From assembly GCA_027859085.1 (NCBI GenBank), contig JAQIBJ010000077.1, positions 1-64,000 on the forward strand: 64,000 nt of DNA, given 5' to 3'. The DNA comes from Mycoplasmatota bacterium. Its GTDB lineage: Bacteria > Bacillota_I > Bacilli_A > Izemoplasmatales > Hujiaoplasmataceae. Shown piece after piece: positions 58,768 to 64,000 of the stretch. A program made the translations under genes and the position numbers. How positions within the stretch are numbered: position 1 is the stretch's first letter; each line of letters starts with the position of its first letter. The notes under the pieces were generated by a model, which made no database searches, was not told the DNA's origin, and saw only the letters and a program-made list of their open reading frames with translations.

Positions 58768-60062
58768 ACAGCATCTCCTATTAAATCATGCCCGAAAATC
58801 GTTGTAATTTTCACATCAATGATATTTCCTATCTCAATAGCTTTATCTGATTGAAATACAATCATACCATCGATATCATCTGGCGCAAAAGCAAAGGATC
58901 TACCATAGTAAAATTTCGTTTCGGGATCATAATTTTCAATTAATGTTCTATGAACTTTACCAATTTGTTTTTTATTTAGTTTTCTAGCAATCTTTTTTTG
59001 TAAACGCATGATTTTATCTAAACGTTCTTCTTTAATATCATCAGGTATTTGATCTTCCATAGAATAAGCTTTTGTATCTTCTTCTTTAGAATACGCAAAA
59101 ACACCCAATCGATCAAATTCATATGTTTCAGTGAAATCGTAAAGCTGATTAAAATCTTCTTCTGTTTCACCAGGAAAGCCAACAATATAAGTGGTTCTTA
59201 TAATGGCTTCGGGAATTTCATGTCTAATTTTATTAAGTAAGTTTATGATTAATTCCTGGTCACCTCTTCGATTCATATTCTTTAAAACACGATTCGAAAT
59301 ATGTTGAATTGGAATATCAAAATATGCCATAGCTTTTGGATTGTTTTTAATTTCATCAATCAATACATCAGTAATCTCATCTGGATATAAATATAGCACT
59401 CTAATCATTTCAACGTCTTGAATTTTTGATATTTCACGAATGAGTTTATGCAATTGTGATTGATGATTAGGGTCAATATCAGAGCCATATCTCGAAGTAT
59501 CTTGACTAATTAAGTTAATCTCTTTTGCCCCGTTTTCAGCCAGTAACTTACATTCAGATACGACTTCATCAAATGGTTTAGATCTAAAACCACCTCTAAT
59601 CAATGGAATTGCACAATAGGTACAATTATTATTACAACCTTCACCAATCTTTACATAAGGTGAGAAATTAGAAGTTGTTAGTAATCTATTTTCATATCTT
59701 AAAGGTGAAAATTTAATATGGTCTTCAGAAAATAAATCATTTAAAATTAAATGGATTTTTGGATAATCTTGTAAAGTAATGACTTTATCAATAAAAGGCA
59801 TTTCTTTTTCTAATTTTTCTTTATATCTTTTTGCATAACACCCAGTAACAATTAATTTTTTATTGTAAATTTTCATTTCATTAATGGTATCTAAGGTCTC
59901 TTTTTTTGCGGACTCAATAAAGCCACAAGTATTAATAAATATGGCATCAGCTTCAGCAGGATCACTCACAATTTTACATCCTGCTTGATGAAGTATACCT
60001 AATATCATTTCTGAATCAACTAGGTTTTTTGCACAACCTAAACTGATAAATCCTATTTTCAT
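58764..60062 (-). CDS. rimO: Ribosomal protein S12 methylthiotransferase RimO
   Basis: This radical-SAM enzyme adds a methylthio group to an Asp of ribosomal S12. The 432-residue protein has the N-terminal cluster domain (ISLGCAKNLVDSE, NTCGFIESAKKET, VTGCYAKRY), the radical SAM motif EGCNNNCTYCAIP and the C-terminal TRAM domain. The GFIESAKKE and IRGGFRSKP segments are typical of RimO, not MiaB. It follows the ABC exporter with a 10-base gap. Confidence 0.93.
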   Translation of the reverse strand: MKIGFISLGCAKNLVDSEMILGILHQAGCKIVSDPAEADAIFINTCGFIESAKKETLDTINEMKIYNKKLIVTGCYAKRYKEKLEKEMPFIDKVITLQDYPKIHLILNDLFSEDHIKFSPLRYENRLLTTSNFSPYVKIGEGCNNNCTYCAIPLIRGGFRSKPFDEVVSECKLLAENGAKEINLISQDTSRYGSDIDPNHQSQLHKLIREISKIQDVEMIRVLYLYPDEITDVLIDEIKNNPKAMAYFDIPIQHISNRVLKNMNRRGDQELIINLLNKIRHEIPEAIIRTTYIVGFPGETEEDFNQLYDFTETYEFDRLGVFAYSKEEDTKAYSMEDQIPDDIKEERLDKIMRLQKKIARKLNKKQIGKVHRTLIENYDPETKFYYGRSFAFAPDDIDGMIVFQSDKAIEIGNIIDVKITTIFGHDLIGDAV

Positions 60063-60072
60063 AATTCCACTC

Positions 60073-61929
60073 CTAAATTGGTTTGTTTAAAAATTGAGAA
60101 TTGTATAAATCTGCATACACCCCATTTTGATTTAATAATGACTGGTGATCGCCTTGTTCTACTATTTTACCATGATCCATAACCAATATCAGATTTGCGT
60201 TTTTAATGGTTGATAATCGATGGGCAATCACAAATGAAGTTTTCCCTTCCATCATTTTTAACATAGCATTTTGAATATAACTTTCAGTCCTAGTATCTAC
60301 TGAAGAGGTTGCTTCATCCAATATTAATATTTTAGGATCAAAGAGAATTGCTCTTGCAATTGTTAATAACTGTTTTTGTCCTTGTGAAATATTGTCAGCA
60401 TCTTCTTTTAAAACAGTGTCATAACCTTCAGGTAAAGTTTCAATATAATGATGAACATGTGCTTTTTTACACGCTTCTATAATTTCTTCATCTGTTGCAT
60501 CAGCCTTCCCATATGCAATATTATCACGTATGGTTCCTGAGAACAACCAAGTATCTTGCAATACCATACCAAATTGTTTTCTTAATAACACTCTTGGGAT
60601 TTCAGTTGTTTTCATACCATCAACTAAAATAGAACCTTTATCTATATCATAAAATCTCATTAATAAATTAACCAATGTTGTTTTACCAGCGCCAGTATGT
60701 CCAACAATAGCAATTTGTCTTCCTGGATCAACTTCTAAATTAAGATTTTGGATTAATTCAGTATCTTCTTTATATGAAAAATCAACATCATCAAACACGA
60801 CATGTCCTTTGGCTGATAGTTCTTTGAATCCTGCTTCTTCCACTTCATTTAATTCTTCTTCTTCGTCTAATACTTTGAAAATACGTTCTGCACCTGCAAT
60901 CGTTGACTGAAGTTGATTAACGATGTTGGCAATATTTAGGATTGGATTTACAAAACTCCTTTGATATTGAACAAATACAGTAATGTCACCAATCAACAAA
61001 GGACTCGGTAATCCTGCCATATACCCACCAACAATAACCACCATTACATAACCAATATTACTAATAAATTCCATGATAGGTCGAATCAATCCACTTAAGA
61101 ATTGTGCGCCTTTCATTTGACCAGCAAGGCTATGATTAATTTTACTAAAATCTTGATATGATTCTTCTTGTTTATTGAATAATTTTACAATTTTACTTGC
61201 TGTAAACATCTCTTCAATATGTCCATTTAAAACACCCAATTCTTTTTGTTGAGCTTTAAATTTCTTTTGTGATTTCTTCGCAATAGTTGCTGTAGCTAAT
61301 ATAAACAGTGGTAAAGCCAATAAAGCGATAATGGTTAATTTCCATGAAATGATAAACATCATCACCAATATCCCTATAACAATAAATGTCGAGGATATAA
61401 TATTGATTAAACTTTGTTGAATAGAGTTCGTTACTATGTCAACATCATTCGAGAAAACAGATAACACATCTCCTGTTTGTTTTTCATCAAAATATTTGAT
61501 TGGTAATTTTTCTAGTTTCTCACGTAAATCATTACGCATTTTCTTACCAATATTAATACTGACTTTATTCCCTATTAACATCATAATCACTTCAAAAATA
61601 AAGCGTATGACATATAATATAATTACAATGATAAAATATCGCATGATGTTTTGTGTGCCTTCATCATTTGATATTTCTCCATTAACCATTCTTTGCATAT
61701 CATTTAAAATAAATCGAATGAAGTTTGGTCCAACAACCGCAACTCCTGAGACAATAATTGTAAATATAGAAATTAACAATAACTGCCATTTATATTTTCC
61801 TATGTAATCCAAAAGACGTTTAGTTGTCCCTTTAAAATCTTTTGCTTTTTCAGCAGGACGCCCCAAAGGCATTCCATGCCCTGGTCCACTATTTTGATTT
61901 TTGTCTTTTTCTCTTTTTTTATCTGTCAT
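60073..61929 (-). CDS. ABC exporter subunit, catalytically competent half (second pair)
   Basis: This 618-residue half-transporter has a hydrophilic N-terminus rich in Lys, Gly and Pro (about 1-40), six helices and an ATPase. Walker A is GHTGAGKTT, the signature is altered (ISQGQ) and Walker B ILILDEATS keeps the catalytic Glu. It overlaps the partner's stop in ATGA. The drug/lipid export role is inferred from the family and the MarR gene upstream. Confidence 0.9.
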   Translation of the reverse strand: MTDKKREKDKNQNSGPGHGMPLGRPAEKAKDFKGTTKRLLDYIGKYKWQLLLISIFTIIVSGVAVVGPNFIRFILNDMQRMVNGEISNDEGTQNIMRYFIIVIILYVIRFIFEVIMMLIGNKVSINIGKKMRNDLREKLEKLPIKYFDEKQTGDVLSVFSNDVDIVTNSIQQSLINIISSTFIVIGILVMMFIISWKLTIIALLALPLFILATATIAKKSQKKFKAQQKELGVLNGHIEEMFTASKIVKLFNKQEESYQDFSKINHSLAGQMKGAQFLSGLIRPIMEFISNIGYVMVVIVGGYMAGLPSPLLIGDITVFVQYQRSFVNPILNIANIVNQLQSTIAGAERIFKVLDEEEELNEVEEAGFKELSAKGHVVFDDVDFSYKEDTELIQNLNLEVDPGRQIAIVGHTGAGKTTLVNLLMRFYDIDKGSILVDGMKTTEIPRVLLRKQFGMVLQDTWLFSGTIRDNIAYGKADATDEEIIEACKKAHVHHYIETLPEGYDTVLKEDADNISQGQKQLLTIARAILFDPKILILDEATSSVDTRTESYIQNAMLKMMEGKTSFVIAHRLSTIKNANLILVMDHGKIVEQGDHQSLLNQNGVYADLYNSQFLNKPI

Positions 61930-63758
61930 CGTATTTCCTCCTCATCCAATTGTGATAAGGCGATTTCTTTGTATACTTCGCACGTTTCAAGCAATTCTTT
62001 ATGTTTACCAATACCAACCATTTTACCTTCTTGTAAAACAATGATTTTATCAGCATCCATAATGGTTCCAATTCTTTGAGCCACAATAAATACCGTTGCG
62101 TCATTAACTTGATCTCTTAATGCTTTTCTTAAAACAGAATCTGTTTTAAAATCTAAAGCTGAAAAGCTATCATCAAAAACAAAGATTTTAGGTCTTCTAA
62201 CAATCGCTCTAGCGATTGATAAACGTTGTTTCTGTCCACCGGAAAAATTACTTCCACCTTGGTCTACAACAGCGTCATAGCCATCATCCAATTCGTTAAT
62301 AAATTCTTCTGCTTGAGCAATCTCAGCAGCTTTTTTAATTTCTTCATCATCTGCATAATCAGCGCCATAAGCAATATTAGATTTTATAGTACCACTAAAC
62401 AAAGATGCTGTTTGAGGAACAAAACCGATCAATGATCTTAATTTATTTAATTTGATATCTTTGATAAGAACATTATCGATTTTTAATTCTCCTTGGCTGA
62501 TATCAAAAAATCGTGGTAAAAGATTTACAACTGTTGATTTACCTGACCCAGTCGAGCCAATAATGGCGATGGTTTCACCAGGTTCAGCTTTAAAATTAAT
62601 ATCTGTTAAGACATTCTTATCTGCATCTGGAAACTTAAAACAAACATTTTTATATTCAACTTTTCCTTTAAATGAATAATCATTAAATTCATCATTACCA
62701 GTATCGTGAATTGAAGTTTCTAAATCTAATATTTCTTGAATTCTTTTTCCTGACACTTCAGCTCTAGGATACATAATAAAGGTAAATGTTAACATTAAAA
62801 TACTAAATAGCATTTGGAATGCATATTGAATTAATGCAGATACATTTCCTAATCCAACATAATCAGTAATCTGACCATCTATAACCATTCGAAAAGCAAA
62901 GAAGACAACAGTTAAAACCACCAAGTTAAATATCAAATTAATACTTGGATTAAGTGTTGACATAATTCTCCCGGCTCTATACCCAACATCTGCTAAATCA
63001 TCATTGGTTTTAGCAAAACGGTTCACTTCTCTATCCCCTTGTCCAAACGCTCTAATGACCCTCACACCATTGATACTTTCTCTTGTGACTAATGTCAATT
63101 TATCAACTCTTTTTTGGAAGAGTTTGAATAAAGGCATCACCAATTTAAACATAACAAAAATGATAATGGCCAACAAAGGAATCCCTGTTAAAATAACCAA
63201 CGTTAAAGTTACATCTTTTTGTAAAGAGAAAATCAAAGCACCGATAAATATAATTGGTATTCTCAGCACCATTCTCAATGCCATAATAATAAAGTTTTGG
63301 ACTTGCATCACATCGTTTGTTGCTCTTGTAATTAAAGTCGATGTCCCATGTAAACCTGTTTCATATAACGATAGTGAATTAATCTTTTTATAATAAGCAC
63401 TTCTTATGTCTTCGCCAACTTTACTAGAAACATCACTAGATAAATACATTAATGCTATAAAACTTAAAGTTGATACAAAAGTGACACCCAACATAATTGA
63501 ACCATAGTGAATAATAACATCAAAATCAGATGTTTGTTCAACTTGACATATTGCTGGATTTGCTTCTATATCACATCGTTCAACATTAACCCATTCTCCA
63601 CCGACTAATTCTTGAAAGTTTGCATCAAGTCCTTCACCAATAATTCTACTCATATAATTTGGTAATAAAAGGGTTCCAAACGCTGTTAATGTGACCAAAA
63701 TAAATATTATAAATACTTTAAATTTATAAGGTTTTAAATATTTAAACATTCCTATCAT
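61926..63758 (-). CDS. ABC exporter subunit, degenerate ATPase half (second pair)
   Basis: This roughly 610-residue partner has six helices. Walker A is GSTGSGKST and the signature FSGGQ is near-canonical, while Walker B ends IFVFDDSFS with Asp for Glu. An extracellular loop between helices 1 and 2 (about 50-75) contains two Cys (RCDIEANPAICQ). The start is taken as the ATG at 63758, nine bases after GGAGG; the in-frame ATG at 63767 directly abuts that site. It overlaps the MarR gene. Confidence 0.88.
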   Translation of the reverse strand: MIGMFKYLKPYKFKVFIIFILVTLTAFGTLLLPNYMSRIIGEGLDANFQELVGGEWVNVERCDIEANPAICQVEQTSDFDVIIHYGSIMLGVTFVSTLSFIALMYLSSDVSSKVGEDIRSAYYKKINSLSLYETGLHGTSTLITRATNDVMQVQNFIIMALRMVLRIPIIFIGALIFSLQKDVTLTLVILTGIPLLAIIIFVMFKLVMPLFKLFQKRVDKLTLVTRESINGVRVIRAFGQGDREVNRFAKTNDDLADVGYRAGRIMSTLNPSINLIFNLVVLTVVFFAFRMVIDGQITDYVGLGNVSALIQYAFQMLFSILMLTFTFIMYPRAEVSGKRIQEILDLETSIHDTGNDEFNDYSFKGKVEYKNVCFKFPDADKNVLTDINFKAEPGETIAIIGSTGSGKSTVVNLLPRFFDISQGELKIDNVLIKDIKLNKLRSLIGFVPQTASLFSGTIKSNIAYGADYADDEEIKKAAEIAQAEEFINELDDGYDAVVDQGGSNFSGGQKQRLSIARAIVRRPKIFVFDDSFSALDFKTDSVLRKALRDQVNDATVFIVAQRIGTIMDADKIIVLQEGKMVGIGKHKELLETCEVYKEIALSQLDEEEIR

Positions 63759-64000
63759 TAATGTCATCCTCCTCGAAGTGTTCTCTTAATTTAAAATATA
63801 CTTTTTCTCTCATAATTTCTAATAATTCTCGTTCTTCTTCACTTAAGGCACTATTGATCAAATTTTCCCAATCTTCTAATATACTATGAACTTTTCCAGC
63901 AACTTCTTTTCCTTTATCTGTAATACTGATAATATAAGAACGTCCATCATCTGGGTCTTTTTTCTTTGTGACCAACCCATCTTTTACCATTTGGTTCACA
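63742..64000 (-). CDS. MarR-family transcription regulator, C-terminal part
   Basis: Only the last 85 or so residues are in the window; the 5' end is beyond position 64000. The wing sequence LVTKKKDPDDGRSYIISITDKGKEV is diagnostic of MarR regulators, and an acidic C-terminal helix follows. As first gene of the operon it probably represses its own promoter and the two exporter genes, releasing them on binding a small ligand. Confidence 0.88.
   Translation of the reverse strand, partial: VNQMVKDGLVTKKKDPDDGRSYIISITDKGKEVAGKVHSILEDWENLINSALSEEERELLEIMREKVYFKLREHFEEDDINDRNV

Noticed and set aside
58268-58807. 179-residue plus-strand reading frame opposite popT
   Set aside because: It mirrors the strong membrane gene on the other strand, has no ribosome binding site and no recognisable domain.
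1-64000. Possible mollicute code with TGA as tryptophan
   Set aside because: TGA ends several genes in ATGA overlaps and in terminator loops, and Trp is always TGG in conserved positions.

Overview
The window is AT-rich and densely coded, and most genes (from 1729 to the right edge) run on the minus strand in tight operons. TGA serves as a stop codon (for example in ATGA start/stop overlaps at 7303-7306 and 61926-61929) and Trp is encoded by TGG, so this is standard bacterial code, not a code-4 mollicute. The gene order follows Bacillota (B. subtilis) clusters: yqeG-yqeH-yqeK-rsfS-yqeM-comEA-comEC-holA/rpsT and recD2-alaS-ruvX-yrzB-trmR-trhP-greA-mtnN. T-box leaders, Spx beside pepF, and a Crh-like protein also point to Bacillota. 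The absence of mltG from its usual place suggests a reduced, possibly wall-deficient lineage near Izemoplasmatales/Haloplasmatales; that placement is inference.

Layout. 1-1532: an IS110-family insertion sequence with an intact DEDD recombinase and an upstream non-coding RNA region that folds like a bridge RNA. 1729-4897: aldehyde dehydrogenase, Pr6Pr membrane protein and a DUF438/PAS protein. 4992-9189: orphan OppB-type permease, thioredoxin reductase, YbaN, a second DUF438/PAS protein and a Crp/Fnr regulator whose terminator is also a perfect TGTGA-N6-TCACA site placed at -41.5 of the next promoter. 9280-12574: a nitrilase-family amidase and a Cache-PAS-GGDEF-HD-GYP c-di-GMP enzyme. 12603-12689: tRNA-Leu(CAA). 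12741-22639: YtcJ-like amidohydrolase, a heterodimeric ABC exporter, ArgS, an ABC-F protein, a small membrane protein and an E2-like acyltransferase-fold protein. 22777-26862: PAP2 protein, pyruvate kinase and a degenerate GH65-like protein.

27033-35575: rpsT, holA and the late competence pair comEC and comEA, the latter with seven SLBB repeats, followed by the ribosome-assembly cluster. 35653-46113: metallopeptidase, mtnN, greA, the tRNA wobble-uridine hydroxylation/methylation set, YrzB, RuvX, AlaS (with T-box) and RecD2. 46115-49738: PepP, a VTT-domain membrane protein, GAPDH with a cre-like site, and Spx with a Cys-rich tail. 49859-52862: PepF and T-box-controlled TrpS. 52911-54824: an operon of a membrane-anchored EIIB-like domain without its active cysteine, a Crh-type HPr (Gln15, Ser46) and an MFS transporter. 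54965-60062: pyrophosphatase, two amidohydrolases, PopT (DUF368) and RimO. 60073-64000: a second heterodimeric ABC exporter behind a MarR-type regulator that leaves the window.

Strongest candidates for something new: the non-phosphorylatable PTS pair (54170-54824), the IS110 bridge RNA (100-265), the dual terminator/operator at 8554-8581, the seven-SLBB ComEA and the GH65 pseudoenzyme. Functional calls come from reading motifs by eye; no database search was possible.
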